Shown: in pieces, positions 1-13,477 of the stretch
Layout: every line of letters begins with the position of its first letter
Position numbering within the stretch: the first letter of the stretch is position 1
Assembly (NCBI GenBank): GCA_034670405.1
Contig: JAXDDX010000035.1
Location: forward strand, 2,737,001-2,801,000
DNA: 64,000 nucleotides
Reading direction: 5' to 3'
Source: Hoplostethus atlanticus
Taxonomy: Eukaryota; Chordata; Actinopteri; Trachichthyiformes; Trachichthyidae
The notes under the pieces: generated by a model
Database searches by the model: none
What the model was told of the DNA's origin: nothing
Seen by the model: only the letters and a program-made list of their open reading frames with translations
Translations under genes and position numbers: made by a program

Positions 1-662
1 CTTTTTCGAGTGAACGCTGTGGTCCTTTTTTGTCTGTCTATTTGCCGGGATGAACCGGAATGCTAATGTTAGCTAGCAGACATTAGGTTCGTACACAAAA
101 GGTGTGCATAGCTGTGATATTAATACAATTTGATCAGTATGTAATATTGCGGAATATAGACCACAATAAAAAGCGACTAGTTAGATTATTGATACGCATT
201 TAATGTGATTCTTAATATCAGTTGGTTCATAACCAACTTAGCTTAGTTGGCTATCAGTTGGATAGCTTAGTTGGCTATCAGTCGATAACGTTGTTGCGTC
301 CGGTGAATTGTGGCCATGTGCTGCTATTATTAGTGCTTAGTGGTTTATTTTAGAGGGACAAGAAGTGATGGTATTGATACTGTATTGTAATACAACACAT
401 GGTGCGCTGTAACATACCTCTAACGTTAACATTACAGCCGGAGCCATAACGCTATAACTTTGCAGCACCACTCCCCTGGTGGGCATTGATTGATCTAAAC
501 CCCAGATCAACAGATCACAATATAAAATAAGTACCAAAATAAGAATGCAGAAATTGGCAACACGGTCGTTAATGGACAATTTGAGTACAGGTCATCATGA
601 ATACAGCTCTGTTGTAATTGTATGTACCAATCTAATCAATGTATCTTCTAACCATTCCACAG
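1..662 (+). other. snrpc: snrpc intron 1 (3' part)
   Basis: No coding exon is visible. The coding exon at 663 needs an upstream exon supplying ATG plus five bases and ending two bases into codon 3. No such exon with a donor is found here, so exon 1 and the promoter lie left of the window. A short tandem duplication built on TAGCTTAGTTGGCTATCAG sits at about 239-284. Confidence 0.7.
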
Positions 663-705
663 ATTTTACTGTGACTACTGTGATACCTACCTTACACATG
701 ATTCG
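663..705 (+). CDS. snrpc: snrpc exon 2
   Basis: Acceptor ..TTCCACAG and donor GTAAGA flank 43 nt encoding [14 protein letters not shown], which carries the two zinc-ligand cysteines. The first base completes Lys3. Confidence 0.95.
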
Positions 706-2944
706 GTAAGATTTGTTTGTATTTTTTGATTCACAAAATGATACAATTGAAATGCATAAGGAGTTTATATCTCTGCTCTATTCTACTTCTGTAAACATCC
801 TCATCTTCCTTATTCTGTCTCTATCCTAGCCATCGGTGAGGAAGACCCACTGCAGTGGTCGAAAACACAAAGAAAATGTGAAAGATTACTACCAGAAATG
901 GATGGAGGAGCAGGCTCAGAGCCTGATTGATAAAACAAGTAAGCATATCATTGTCTGAAAATTTTCACATGCAACAAAGAGTACAGCATGGTTTTGTTCT
1001 GTATTGCCTCGTATGTTTGTCAATCGTCAGACATGGATAACACAATCATCTATGGTAGTCCTCAAATCTGGTCCTCGGGGTCCAGAGTACTGCTGGTTTT
1101 CTATCCTAGCAGGGAGTTGATTGTATTCACCAGCCGTCCCAGGTCTAAATCAGTCCCTGATTAGAAAATTAGCAGAATAGAAAACCAACAGTGTTCTGTT
1201 CGCCTAAATCAGTTGGAGGGCACACATGATTTTAACTATGCAATTGCACCACACGTAACAACCTTTTTGGACATTAGTGGCATAGCAGTTGTGGTATACA
1301 TGTTAAATTAACTATCAGAGTAAATATGTTCCTTGTTAAATACTTATGTATCACATAGAGTATTGTGTGTTAATGGTTTCCCCCCTCCCCTCCCCCAGCG
1401 GCTGCGTTCCAACAGGGAAAGATTCCTCCCACGCCATTCCCTGGTGGCCCTCCCCCAGGTGAGTCTATCATCCTTCAACTTCCCAATAATTACCATTAGC
1501 CATGCCATGCACCATGGTTCTTGATACTTTTCCCCTCACTGTCATGGTAAAAACTACCTGCGTCATCCTTCCTTTACCCAGGTAGTCCCATTGTCCAAGA
1601 GTTAATCCATCTTAATTCAGTGTACCTGCCAGTTTTGTGTATATTCAGCTTTTCTCCTCTATTTTAGCAGTCTCTCTTGCCTGTCTACGATTAGAGTTAG
1701 GTTAGAAGATTTGTTATTTGTGCCCTCTTATATGTTGCCATTCAACTGTGCAAGTGCATTGGAATGCATTTCAGTAGAATTGTAAGTAAATAAAAATGTG
1801 AAACTTTCAATGCTGAAAGATGACAAGTAATCCACAGGAAACAATCAAGTCTGCACAGTGCTGTATGCTCCCACAGTAAATGTATTAACCCCTAAAATGC
1901 AGAGGCATTTCGAGCACACAGGCTCTGTATACAACCTTTATTGTGTGATGTGCTTCAGTTTTCATTGACTGAAGATTGGGACGTGCATGTTTTTTTTGTG
2001 ATTTTTCTTTTCTTTTTTTCTTTTCAAAGGAAGTAATGAATAATGAACTGTAAAAAAACAACAATATTCTCTTTATATAATGGAAACTTAAGTTGGCTAC
2101 ATTTTTGCTGGCAGATAATGCTGGAGAAGCTGCAGTCAGTTATGTCTGTCTTGGCATTTTAAACAATTTAAACTGTTCAGTTGAAATTCAGTTCTGTAAT
2201 GTAACCTGATTCACTGTGGTCCATGCACAAGGGGTATATCTAATCCATGCACTTCATTCCTCTCCTACATGCATTCTATCCTAATGTTTGACCTTTGGGC
2301 AGCAGGTGGTCCCCCACGCCCAGGCATGCTACCAACACCCCCTATGGGAGGACCTCCTATGATGCCCATGATGGGGCCTCCACCCCATGGAATGATGCCT
2401 GGTGGACCTGGTAAGATATGTTATTTGACTGATTTTAAAAATTAAATGTACCCATAACATTGTGTGAGTCTGAGTTTGCACAGTCAGAGAAAAATAAGTG
2501 AAAGGACATAAAGATATTTACATGCCACAGCGACCCATTTCATATCTGAGTAAGATGGCATCTTAACAGGGATTCCTAAAATTCTGAGTATAATCTGAAT
2601 TAGGTTATGATGATCGACACAAAACCCGTTTGCAGGAGTAACCAGATTAAGGACTGAATTCTCCATGCATGTAAACATGGTCAATGTTGAGAAGACATAT
2701 ATGCCAACATTTGATGGGAGGATAGATACTCTACGCGGTAGACATTAATGCTTAGCCATGGATGTGTTTATCTTGTCAAAAAGCAATACCTAAATTTTCT
2801 GTCTCTTCGCCGCCATATCTAGGAGGCATGAGGCCACCAATGGGAGGACACATGCAGATGATGCCAGGACCACCACACATGATGCGTCCTCCTCGGCCCA
2901 TGATGATGCCAGTCAGGCCTGGCATGATGCGACCAGACAGATAA
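663..2944 (+). CDS. snrpc: U1 small nuclear ribonucleoprotein C (exons 2-6, 5' partial)
   Basis: U1-C belongs to the U1 snRNP. It stabilises the pairing between U1 snRNA and the 5' splice site at the earliest step of spliceosome assembly, in the nucleus. Five exons join in frame (663-705, 830-938, 1399-1458, 2303-2410, 2823-2944), all with GT-AG introns. The product starts [14 protein letters not shown], the matrin-type C2H2 zinc finger; with the missing MPK the ligands are Cys6, Cys9, His24 and His30. A Pro/Met/Gly-rich tail follows, ending RPGMMRPDR. The joined length of about 149 residues compares with 159 in human and is normal for fish. The family and ending are unmistakable. Only the first codons are missing, because exon 1 is outside the window. 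Confidence 0.97.
830..938 (+). CDS. snrpc: snrpc exon 3
   Basis: 109 nt between ..ATCCTAG and GTAAGC encode [17 protein letters not shown] and onward to SLIDKT. The zinc-ligand histidines and the helix that contacts the U1/5' splice-site duplex are here. Confidence 0.95.
1048..1195. mobile_element. degraded hAT-like MITE
   Basis: Resembles the element at 51,201-51,373: both contain CTGGTTTTCTATCCTA and CCCAGGTCTAAATCAGTC. The left end (GGTAGTCCTCAAATCTGG) is a decayed form of CAGTGGTTCTCAATCCTGG. The right end is eroded and no target duplication is clear. It lies in snrpc intron 3. Confidence 0.6.
1399..1458 (+). CDS. snrpc: snrpc exon 4
   Basis: 60 nt after a C-rich tract and CAG, ending before GTGAGT. 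It encodes [19 protein letters not shown], the start of the proline-rich tail. Confidence 0.94.
2303..2410 (+). CDS. snrpc: snrpc exon 5
   Basis: Encodes [20 protein letters not shown] and on to MMPGGPG, ending before GTAAGA. The acceptor is a tandem CAGCAG. Starting at 2303 adds one alanine; starting at 2306 omits it. Both keep the frame. Confidence 0.9.
2823..2944 (+). CDS. snrpc: snrpc exon 6 (last coding exon)
   Basis: Begins after ATATCTAG and encodes [13 protein letters not shown] through MMRPDR, then TAA at 2942-2944. Confidence 0.95.
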
Positions 2945-3425
2945 GACTGGGCGGATTTCAGACGCTCTTTGCTGCCAAGAACATTGTCATTGCCTTGTGG
3001 GGACACTTTCTAACAATACAGCATTTTTTTAAATGTCCACTCTCTCAACCTTGAACTTTGCTCCCGGATGTAGTCATGACATTTTTGTGTAAGTCCTTCA
3101 TTTCTGTTTGAGCAACAGTATTTATTGCAACTCCAGGTCATAAGAAATGATTTTCAGAGTCCCCTTGCAGGTCAGATTTTATATTGTATGGTTTTTATTT
3201 TTTAAACGAAACATCCTCCCTCCACTTTTTAGTGTTAGAATTGGAATATGTCGTCTCCCTCTGACATACTGTTCGGCATGCCTGTCTGAAAGAACAGGTT
3301 TGATTGGACAATATTTTGTATGTATGTTTTTTTTTTTTTTTTTAATTCTTTATTGTAGATCCATCCCATGTTTTGGTTGTATTTCATTGCATTATTTTGA
3401 GAAATAAACAGTGATTTCAAACTTG
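2945..3425 (+). other. snrpc: snrpc 3' UTR with poly(A) signal
   Basis: AATAAA at 3403-3408, followed by GT-rich sequence, fits the cleavage signal. The end at about 3425 is estimated. Confidence 0.7.
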
Positions 3426-4283
3426 TTTGTTCTGGATAGTAATTAATGTACATGAGTCAGTGAGATGTGGCTCATTTATATATATTTGTTTTTATTTGAC
3501 TATGGGATGTAGTATGTATTAATGACCCTACTAACCAACTGCCCATAGTAATGTTTTTTTTTTTCTCCACTGGATAGAGGTTGACAAGCTTTTAAAAAAG
3601 TCAGTGGCTAAGGCCCAATAATTCTCACGTCAAGTGTACCTGGTTAGATTTTTGCCACAATTTTTCACCTTAAAAATGACTGTTAAAACATCATTGCACT
3701 CAAAAATTGCTGTTGCCTGCAAATATAAAGTGGTTCATTTAAAGCACTAGTCCTCATCAACTCTAGCTCACCTTAGAAAATGCAATCGCTTACATATCCA
3801 CCAAAGCACAATTTTGAGTTGAATTTAGATGAAAACCGAGCACAAACTGCATGAACTCAATGCCCTCTGTACCCTACGTGTTCCCGTTTTGAACTTCAGG
3901 ATATTTCTAATGTTCAGTCTGTGATTCTCGCCTTTGTTATATCATACATTTGTCATTGTATGCAAACTAAATAGTGTGTAGCTGCTAGCGACTTATTGTT
4001 GTAATTCATGTTTCTATCTACAGCGCCTTGCAGGAATTTAGCTCCTTTCCTCTTTGGTTGGGTTGTATATTCAGTAACCATCATCACAAATGGCTGCCTG
4101 TAATTTTCAGATTAGCTCAACAGATGGTGCTAGAAAGACGTAGTGCTTTGCAATCAGAAACAGGAATAATATGAAATGACTGAATTTGTGTTTGCATCAC
4201 TGACATTTTATAGAATTTCTTGGAGTTTCTAGGCCACATATTTAAAAAAAAAACTAAGGGTAAATTGCAATATTGTGTAAGTT

Positions 4284-4350
4284 ACATTACAGTCATTTAG
4301 CAGACGCTTTTAACCAAAGCGACTTACAATAAGTGCATTCAACATATAGG
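4284..4350 (-). repeat. SINE 3'-tail fragment, reverse orientation
   Basis: Contains CATTTAGCAGACGCTTTTAA and CCAAAGCGACTTACA. This is the reverse complement of the 'CTTTGGAtAAaAGCGTCTGCTAAATG' type of tail that ends many teleost tRNA-derived SINEs. The tRNA-like head is absent. Confidence 0.6.
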
Positions 4351-6029
4351 CAAGAGAAGTAAATCAAATAAACAAGCTAAAACCTAACCTAATAAACCTA
4401 ATGGGCCCCCACAGATCATCTTTGATAGCTGTCATTCATATATGTTGAATGTCATCTTTAAGAGACCTCAGTAAATCACATGCAATGTGATGGCCGCTCT
4501 AATGGGTAGCATCCATTAAACGTCCTATAAACAGCCACTCTCCACATCAGAGTGGCGTGAGTAAAACCTTGTTAGCGCACATGTTCTGTGCTGTGCTGAT
4601 TCCCGTGTGTCAGTCCTTTAGAAATATTCAGATGTCATGAAGTGGAGCTCTGCCCTTAAGGGAATGAAGTGGAGTGGGGACAAGTGTTTATGAATAGAGC
4701 CTTGATGATAAAAGAGAGCTATTGTACAAAAACGTAGGGAAAGGAAATTGCTCGCGAGCATCCACAAATAGGCTGGATGAAATATATTTAGAAAATTATC
4801 CGACCGGTATAAATCAAGAGTCTGAAAAAGACACATTTAGAATTTCAAAACATCTTTACCGATATTATCGACAACAGCAGAGGACGTGCCCAGTGGGAGA
4901 AAACGCAGCTATCCCTTGATGTTGCTATTACTATGGGCTAGTTCACACTCACACTCTTTGATATTCCTGTCATGCAAGTGAATGAATTAATGTCCTGAAT
5001 ATCAACACTCAGGGTTTGCAGGAGAAGCACTCAGAAAGCTCTTCTCTGCAGCCCCCAGACCCACTGTCAAGACCACAATGGAAAGCACTCCTGATTGGTC
5101 AACCAGACAGGTAGCAACAGATTTACACACTTGAAAGGATCAATTGAGTTCAAGTTGTGTATTCATGATGGTGAAAATAATCTTCTTATGCTCTCAATAT
5201 GCAGTTGGCATTCTTACCACTCAACAGTCTTGGTTGAATGGACAGTGCTACCTCCCTGACTGCAGGTCCCCTAAAGCCAGTTACTGTTATAAACATGTGA
5301 TGCTTGGAACCTGGGCATGCAGGAAATGATTGCACAGGGCTGCTGGGTGGGCTATCGATTACAGGAAGAAAAGAGAGTAAGCTGTCAGCCAGGAGCAAGT
5401 AGACAGAGATGTTGGCAGACTCCTTTGATACCCCCTGTCTCTCTCCTTTTCCTCTCCTTTCTCTCTTCCCTAGCTCTCTTCTGCTCCCTCTCCTCCTCCC
5501 TCCCTTCTCTTTCTGTCCTGCCCTGCTACCAACACTACTCTGTAATTTAATCCATTTAGTCATGGCTCCAGATCAATATCCATTTTCCTTGGCCTTAGTG
5601 AGAGCCTCTTGAATCTGCTGGTTTCACACAGTGGTTGTGTTAGCCAGCAGGGGCTCCCGTGGGCCTGCAGGCCGATACAGATGTAGTGTACCAGAGTATC
5701 TGAGGAGAGAAAAGCAAAGCTTACATTCAATCTCTCACTTACTTGCTGTAGAAGAACCTCATCTGTCACAGCACGACAAAACAAGTCTATGCATGTCGCA
5801 GTACAAGTGTTTTCACATCTAGGATTTTGTGCTGGATCAGAGAAGGATCATTCTCTTTCACTGAGACGTCGAATCGCCCGGCCGGTTAGCAAATGAATGA
5901 CGTTAAATCTTATTCAATTAAGGCGGATTTGATGAGTGGGCCTTGCAAATGACCAGGAAGAAAGATGAAATTATGATTTAATCTCCCTCTGGGATCCATT
6001 TACTATCAGCACATTGAGGCTTATTGGGG

Positions 6030-6200
6030 TGGAAGGGTGAAACGGTGCTTAGAGACACTGTCATGTGATGGAAAAGTCACACGTTCAATCTCTGCGACAG
6101 CCCATGTGTCCTTGAGCAAGACATAAACGCCCACCTGCTCGCTCATTCCGAGTCCCTCTCGACAAGAAGCACCGGCTAAATGTGGAAATGTGTGAAAGTC
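6030..6200 (+). mobile_element. tRNA-derived SINE copy
   Basis: An A-box-like part (GTGCTTAGAGACACTGTC), a B-box-like part (CACACGTTCAATCTC), 'GTGTCCTTGAGCAAGACA' and a diverged tail (CTCGACAAGAAGCACCGGCT, then AAATG) occur in SINE order. Confidence 0.6.
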
Positions 6201-6999
6201 GGCGGCGTTGGGTAAATGTTGAACTGGCTTTTAAGAAGTACACGGCCTGCCCTGCGGTGGCCTGGCCCCGGCCAGCTGTACGTTTCTGTGGACACTGACG
6301 GTGATTCTCCTTCACCTGCTCCCCTTGCCTCGCGCACCGCCGTGTTTTATAAATAACCACGTTAAATATTCATCCTCAACATTTGCATCGAAAGTATTTT
6401 GCGCTTCGCAACCTCGTTTCATAAAGTCAAAAGGACAAGCAAACAATTTGGCACAGAGTGCAAGTGTTTACAGACACTATCTCTTCAAAGTACTAGGTTG
6501 AAATAAGCAATCAGTTACAAATATTCTAAAATGTTATATCGATCGATTGAATGATTGAGTTTGAAACTGAAATCCATCCAAAACCAGAATGCACTTCCTG
6601 TATGTTGTTAGTATTCCCACATTCACTCTTTTGTTGGTACGCAGGCCCAAAGGGAACATCTACCCTCTCTTCTTAAACCGTTCGATAGTATTTGTGAACA
6701 AAATCAACCCTTTTGCCCAAACTAAAGACAGATTCTCAATCCTGCAATGCTCTCAACCTGAAGCCGGTCTATTAACATTTACAGAGAGGCTTTTCTTACA
6801 GGACTCCATAGACTGTTTGAGGTTTTTACACCCAGATCATGTTTATTTTATAGAATCGTTAAAAGTTCCCGAACAAGAAAATGTGTCCGTATCCCAGAAT
6901 AATCACCCCGGGTGCTGTCAGGATGTCAGTCGTATGTCATTTTCATTACCGCTGAAGCAGCTCGGTGTTTTGTCTTTCTTTCTCCTGTCTTAAAACGAG

Positions 7000-7040
<41 letters not shown>
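7000..7040. repeat. (TG)n microsatellite
   Basis: About 20 uninterrupted TG units. Confidence 0.95.
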
Positions 7041-7045
<5 letters not shown>

Positions 7046-9087
7046 ATGTTCACAAATCTACACCGATCTGTCCAAGATCCCACCAATAGACATCTGAGAA
7101 TTCACTCGTATGGTAAACCCTTTATTTGCTAAATCATTTCATTACGCAAACCAAAGTGTTATTATTATGAATAATGCTTTGCCTGGTGCTTTTAAGATAA
7201 ACGCCATATCCCTCAGGCACCACCACCACAGTGCTACAGTATAAGGTGATTATTACTGGAAGCGGCTGAAAATGAAAATAATGCAAATATACGTAAGATA
7301 AGTTCTTCTAAGTGTTTCGCAAGCGGTTTGTTGTCCTCACTTCCACATTTATCTATGTAAATTCAGAACAACTTCATACATTTTTCATATAACCTCACCT
7401 CTAATTAAAGGACCTACATTTCTTATCAAGGTCCTTATCACCTCGCCGCATATGGTTCTTATCCTTATATGCTTATGAAAACTTGTTGCGAATGTCTGCC
7501 TCTTAAAGCGTCCAAGGTCCCCGGCTTCAACGCCCTGCAGACAAGATTCCCTTTTTTTTTTTTGGTCTTTCTTATCACTTAGTTGCAAGAAAATCCACTT
7601 TTAGAAACAACATATTGCAAGCTTTTATGTAAAACACCTTCTGCCCTGCTGTCCCTTCTCTTTCTATTTTACCCTGAATCATCTTTACTTTTTTTTTTTT
7701 AGCTTGTTCAGCCTCAACCAACATTCAGTTCACTGTTCAAATGCCACTATCCTTTAACAAGTACCATCATTTGTTTTAGTCTTGTGTCATTTTCAGTATA
7801 GGCGTCACTTTTTTTAAATGGTGCATATCTTGTTTCGGAATGTAAGTCATCATATGGATAAGGTCAAATTGAATATGGCGCAATGTCCGTCCCACAATGC
7901 ACCACTGGGGTTGCCGTCATGTACAGACGTGTCTCCCCGCACGTGCTCCGTGAGGTCGGCGTCTAGGGGGAATCAGAGCTGGGCGGCCTCTGAACTTCAC
8001 GTGCAGCGAGGAAGATATTAACTCTGTGCTGTTCGGCTACATTGTCACTTCAATGTACTGCGGTGTTGCAAAATCCTCCTTTCACAGTTTTATCCGTAAT
8101 GATCGTGGAAGATTATCACCCTGCCCGAGGAGACAGAGAAGGACGAGTCTCAGAAATCACTTATTTTCCTCTCTCTTCCCCGCCGAGCCAATACGTCAGA
8201 GGCATGCAGATAAATGCCTCAAGTATCCCAAATTGTTTTCTATTGGTTTTCTAGGCTGCGTTCTCAGTCTCTCTTCATCTGCCCGACAGAACGTTCTCTT
8301 CTTCCCCTCTGTCAATCAATATGCGTCTAAGGTGGAATTGAAAAACCCATCATCTGTAACTATCTCATCCATGCATGTAATGGCGTTTAATACTAGGGCT
8401 TCGCTCTTGGTAGAAATGAGCAAAGGCCTTTTCTATCAAAGTATACAAGAGACTCTGTTGGGTATTGTTCCTTTTTTCCTCCATCCGGTCTTTTAGTCAG
8501 ATATTGATTCTCATACACTGGTAGACTGGTTTCTCGTGAAATGAACATACTTGCTCAACCCCTTACATCCAGGCTAATTTTCATAGCATTTGGCTATCAT
8601 TTCTGGTCCAGAACTGTTTGTATCACTGTGAAATGAAGCTAATCTTAGATGTAAAAGCATAAACAGACATTCTGCAAATTCACTATATCCAATAAAGAGA
8701 CAAGTTACAGAGGGACCTCTGAGCAAGCTGAGAGAGAATACCAGAGCACGCCCTTGCCTTTTTACTCCAGTAACTATTTTTATTTTTTTAATTTTTTTTA
8801 CAAATTACTTGCAAAAAATGTGCTCGGCGGTGTCAAGGGTAGAGTCTATTTTAAAGAAAGGAACAGATTCTTATTCTTAAGAATTCTTTGATGTTGAAAA
8901 GTTAAAAAGCCTAAATGCTATTGGCGACTCAACGTGTAGGCCTATCACAGAGATGAAGGCAGATTTGTTGAAACGTGGCTTAGTCATTGCAATAAAGGCT
9001 TTTTCAAGTTTTGCACATAAAAGAGTGCCTTGACTTTCTTTTCTTTGAGAGTTTTTTTTAGCCTTGAGACAATTGACACTTCGAGCA

Positions 9088-9155
9088 AAGGGGAGTGCAA
9101 CTCAATATGGAGAGATGTTTTAATATTTTGTACACTGAGTATATGCAAACTCCTC
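9088..9155. mobile_element. Tc1-like relic, terminal fragment
   Basis: GCAACTCAATATGGAGAGAT followed by TTTTGTACACTGAGTATATG matches one end of the dispersed element also seen at 38,520, 47,539 and 58,680. Confidence 0.5.
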
Positions 9156-9904
9156 TTTAAGAATGGATTTCCTTCAACTATCAACAGTGTTTAACACCTT
9201 TCTTCTCTATCTGTGTTCTTAATCTCTGCTTAAAGTGCTTAGTGAGCCTCCTAATAATGGAACTGGATTGTCTTACAGTATTACATTGCCTGATTCTCCT
9301 ACCTGTCTGATTGATTCATGACTGCCAATATCATTACTATCATTTTTATATATATATATCTCCAGTACTAGCTTCTATGGGGCTTGTCAAGGGCAACTAT
9401 TATGACGTGACCTGGCTCTGAACGGTCAGCATTATCTGTGGATTAATTACCTCGCTTTCTCATCTTCCCTCTACCTGTTCTCCACTGTATCTCTGCATCT
9501 CTTCCTCTCTCCTTCCTACCCTCTGAATTCAAATGTATCCCTCCCAGATTTTCTCTCCATGTACCATTGATAAGATGTCCAAAATGACTGCGGCAGTGGG
9601 TTGTTGTGAGACTGGACCTTGCAATGTTTTCAGAGAAATCACAGTGCGAACATTTGCACACGCAATAAAAAGATTGCCTTATCAGATTGTTTCTGTTTTT
9701 TTTGTTGTTTTGTTTGGTTTGGTTTTAACCTCCAAATCTTGTGCCAACTGCAATAAAAGAGGGAATGTGTTTAATCTGTCAGTGGCCATTGTCATCAAAA
9801 CCCCCTGATGGGGAATTCAAAAACATGGGGCTGTGCCCATTGTTTTCATGAGAGCAGAGCACAGAAGACCTAACACAGGAAGCCCTGCTTGCCTCTGGCC
9901 TCAA

Positions 9905-10095
9905 CACATATGTACACTCATGCACACATACATGTGCACACATAAACACACATTCATGCATGCATGAAACACACACACAGAAACACGCACAAGGCACACT
10001 CAGGCAAACACACAGAAACGCACACACACAAACCCACAAGCACACACTCACGTTCACACGCCCACATACACATACACTTATATACACACACACAG
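9905..10095. repeat. imperfect CA-rich repeat
   Basis: Long interrupted ACACAC/CATGCA sequence. The open frames across it are low-complexity artefacts. Confidence 0.85.
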
Positions 10096-10911
10096 TCCTC
10101 TTGCATGTATCATGCCATCGTTTGCCCAGTTTCTCCTCTTGCATACAAATGACGGTACTACACTCGGATGGTGTGCTTTGATTCTAATCTTTCCAGCGTG
10201 CTAACTTTATCTGTTAACTTTATCTTTATCCTGATGTTGCCCGTGGCAATTGTTATGGCACATGATGCTGTGCAGTATGATATCACGGTAAGATGAAAGC
10301 AAATGCTATATTTTATTCTAGAGGAGGATACAGTACTTATAACGTAAATACATCATTGTTATCCACTTTTTTGAAAGTGAGAATCTGCAGCAATAATATT
10401 GGAATGTCCTGCATTGCTATCTGTCTTGCACTGGCACAGCAATGCACACTCTTCCAAGGCATGTGCTTGCAATCCCATCCTGGAGTATATTCCACTGGAT
10501 GCATTCAGATCACATCCTATCTTGAATTGTCCAGTGGCTTTCTCACTTTAAACATGGCTGGCAGTTGGAGCTATGCCTTCCATGGTGTGAAAGCCCCTGT
10601 AGATCCTGTCTTGAGCTTTTTTAAGTCTACTTTTTTTGCCACAGTGCAACAAAGGTAGCAAGCGATATACTTATTATGTTCATAGTTATTAGACTATTTC
10701 TAGCCCTCTATGGGACAGTGAGACCTAAAGGATGCCATTAAAAACATTGTACACCAGTAGAGAATTGCCATTTCCTTTCACTGTAGATGTTCCCACACCC
10801 TACAGATGTTGTAGATGCTGTTGATATGAGGAAATTCACAGCATTTCCCTGTGAGATTACCAACCAAACCCTGTTTGCTGATGAGAGAAGATGATATCTG
10901 TGCCCTCCAGT

Positions 10912-10914
<3 letters not shown>

Positions 10915-10951
<37 letters not shown>
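10915..10951. repeat. (TC)n microsatellite
   Basis: About 18 TC units followed by TGTCTCTGTCTC. Confidence 0.95.
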
Positions 10952-10957
<6 letters not shown>

Positions 10958-12933
10958 GTCTCTCCCCCATCTCTCTTGGCACAGAGGAACACTGATGGAT
11001 ATCCAGCGCTACGTCTTCACTCAGCCATGCACACTTGCCCTCACATTTCCCTGCTGAGAGGCCAGCTCTGTTCGTGGCTGTCGGAAGGTTTTCGCAGGTG
11101 CCGTCTCTGTATCTTTAGCCACTTTGAGCTAATAGCGCTTGATAAATGAACTCACTCACTTCATTACATTTTATAGAATGTCTCCTCATTTCTATTTCTC
11201 GGCTTGTGCAACCCCAGTGATGAACAGTATGATTTTCCCCCATTTGGGGGCTGTTAAAACGATAGCCTGGATGAATGGCATCCCTGATGCCGCGGGGAAC
11301 AGATGACCTCAAAGGTTAGCATCTGAGCATTCTTGTCCAGGACTCTCGGGTCAAAGTCCTCAGAAAATCTCCCATGAGAAATACATGAGCTAAATGGAGT
11401 GCAATGGAATGTCAGAGTACGTACCGTGTAACTGTTTGGGCCTGGAGATTTCCAACCATACAGGAAATTGTACATTTCATTTTATGGCGTCCATCAGAGG
11501 GTGGTTTGCAGCATTAGGAGATTTCTTGCCGCTCTGAGATTTGTTTTGAAGCCAAACATCCTATCTAAAGGTAATAGCATCCCCCGGTTGATTAACTTTA
11601 TTAGATTTCTACCCAGTGGCCTCCTCAGTTTCTGTGTTGCAGGCTGATCAGACGGGGACACCAGAGACCGTGTAGAGCACCAGAGCTGCAGAGAAGGATA
11701 ATGATTTCTAGGCAAGAGGAGTGTAAAAACAAAAAAGAGAAAAGTGGTTTTGGAAGTTGTGCAGTGGTATGAAAATGCCAATTGTGGACCTGGGGACACA
11801 TACCGCAGGTGTAAAATGCCTAAGAACCGTGCATAAGACTCCTGAAAGGCATCTCCGTGTCAGGGAGCATAACGAAGTGCAAGTCCCAGACACAAACACG
11901 GCACTCTAGTGTGTGTTTACTGTACGCTGTTGCCGCTCTGTCACTTGCGCGCTGTGCTCTTTGTTAGAGAAGCGTGTTCATGAGTCACCGCTGTCTTTAG
12001 CCCGGAGCTCAGCAGCTGAAGGAGCGGACGCTTTCCTTCTCTTAGTCCCTCTAATTTGCCGTAAAGACATCATTATCTGGAAACTGTAATCCAGAGCCTC
12101 TATTGTTAAAATAGAACGGCGGACGTGGATAGCTTGAATTGTTTCATCCTTGCTGTCATATACGGTCGTAATGGAAGTCATTGTGGATGTGCGATTCAGT
12201 GTTCTTCATTGGGTGTGGCTGTTGTTAGTGCCAGCGAAGCGACGTGCTGCTGCATGGGCTCTCCTTGGCGGGCCTATATGATGTTATCATGGGCATGAAA
12301 GCGCACACGTACATGCTTGTGAATGCTAAGGACGCCTCACAAGGGAGCCTTTTGTCAGCATCAACTCCCTCTGGAAAGAATAACGAATAGAAGAGTGTGT
12401 GGGATCCTTTCTTTCATTCTGTTAGCTGCCTCATTTATGAAAATGTTTTGACTTGATCCCATTATACGATAAAACAGCACAACTATATCCTATCTATAGC
12501 AGCCCTTTCTTGGATGCTGATAGAATTTTGTTTTCCATTTTAATCTGTCAGAAATCTGGAGAAAATCTATGTAATCCTAATAAATCACCACTTTGGCCTG
12601 GATTGGGCATGTCGTCAAATGTGTGCATGAGGATCTTTTAGAAATAAGGCTCTCTGAGTGAGGCAAAATAGGAGAAGCATCCAGGCATCCATCCCTAAAT
12701 GATTACATTTTAACTCAAACCTGTTAGGAATAGCAGATGGGTGGAGGTTACTACATCATTTCACAGTTCCAAGTAAAAACAATCAAAGCTAAACTGACTT
12801 TCAAAACTTTCTGCCTAAACTTTCTGGCGCTCATGTCTTGTACCGATCTGGCCCTCCAAGCTGCTGTGAATTCTTTGCCAATACCATTTTACCCATGTCT
12901 GCACTACAGCTCAGCTAGACCCTGGGTTCCTGC

Positions 12934-12957
12934 CACACACACACACACACACACACA
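12934..12957. repeat. (CA)n microsatellite
   Basis: Twelve CA units. Confidence 0.9.
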
Positions 12958-13386
12958 GTCAGTAAAGAAGGAATCCCATCTCCCCCTCCCTCAAAATGGA
13001 ACATCCACCCAGTGCGTCAGTAACCTGATTACCCCAGCTGTCAGTCTGAATAAGGCCAGGCGTTGGGATCCCACTATCCTCCGATCCAGAGCCGGTCCTC
13101 CTCACAGGAGTCTGGAAACAACCTCAGGAACAGGACAGCCGCAAAACACACGGCGTGGGGAAAATCACCGGGGGTAAACAGTCAGCAGGTAAGAGGATGG
13201 TCAATGAATGAGGTATTTACTGATGGCAAACTCGCTTAACCTTTCTTGAGATCAGCCAAGAGTGGCGAATTGAGTTTGTATCAGTTCATCGATAACCATC
13301 AGGCATCAGGCTCTCTACCTTAAAGTAGATCCCTTAAGATTTAAGCAATCTGATATTTTTTTACTCCGTCCATGTGTGTCTGCTTT

Positions 13387-13477
13387 TGTGTGTGAGTGCA
13401 TGTGTGTGTGTGTGTCTACGTGTGTCTCGGTTGGTGGGTGTGTGCGTCTGTGTGTGTGTGTGTGTGTGTGTGTGCAC
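13387..13477. repeat. interrupted (TG)n repeat
   Basis: TG runs broken by TCTACG and TCGGTTGG; the longest uninterrupted run is about 24 nt. Confidence 0.9.

Noticed and set aside
4021..4076. CAGCGCCTTGCAGGAATTTA as a possible Tc1 terminal repeat
   Set aside because: Only about a dozen bases resemble a Tc1 end, and no partner end or TA duplication was found.
8026..8496. 156-codon plus-strand open frame in the snrpc-anks1a interval
   Set aside because: The translation resembles no family I know. A second overlapping frame of similar quality exists, and there is no Kozak or splice support.
10293..10658. 121-codon plus-strand open frame
   Set aside because: No domain, no plausible splice partners and ordinary codon content. 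It is likely a chance frame in AT-rich DNA.
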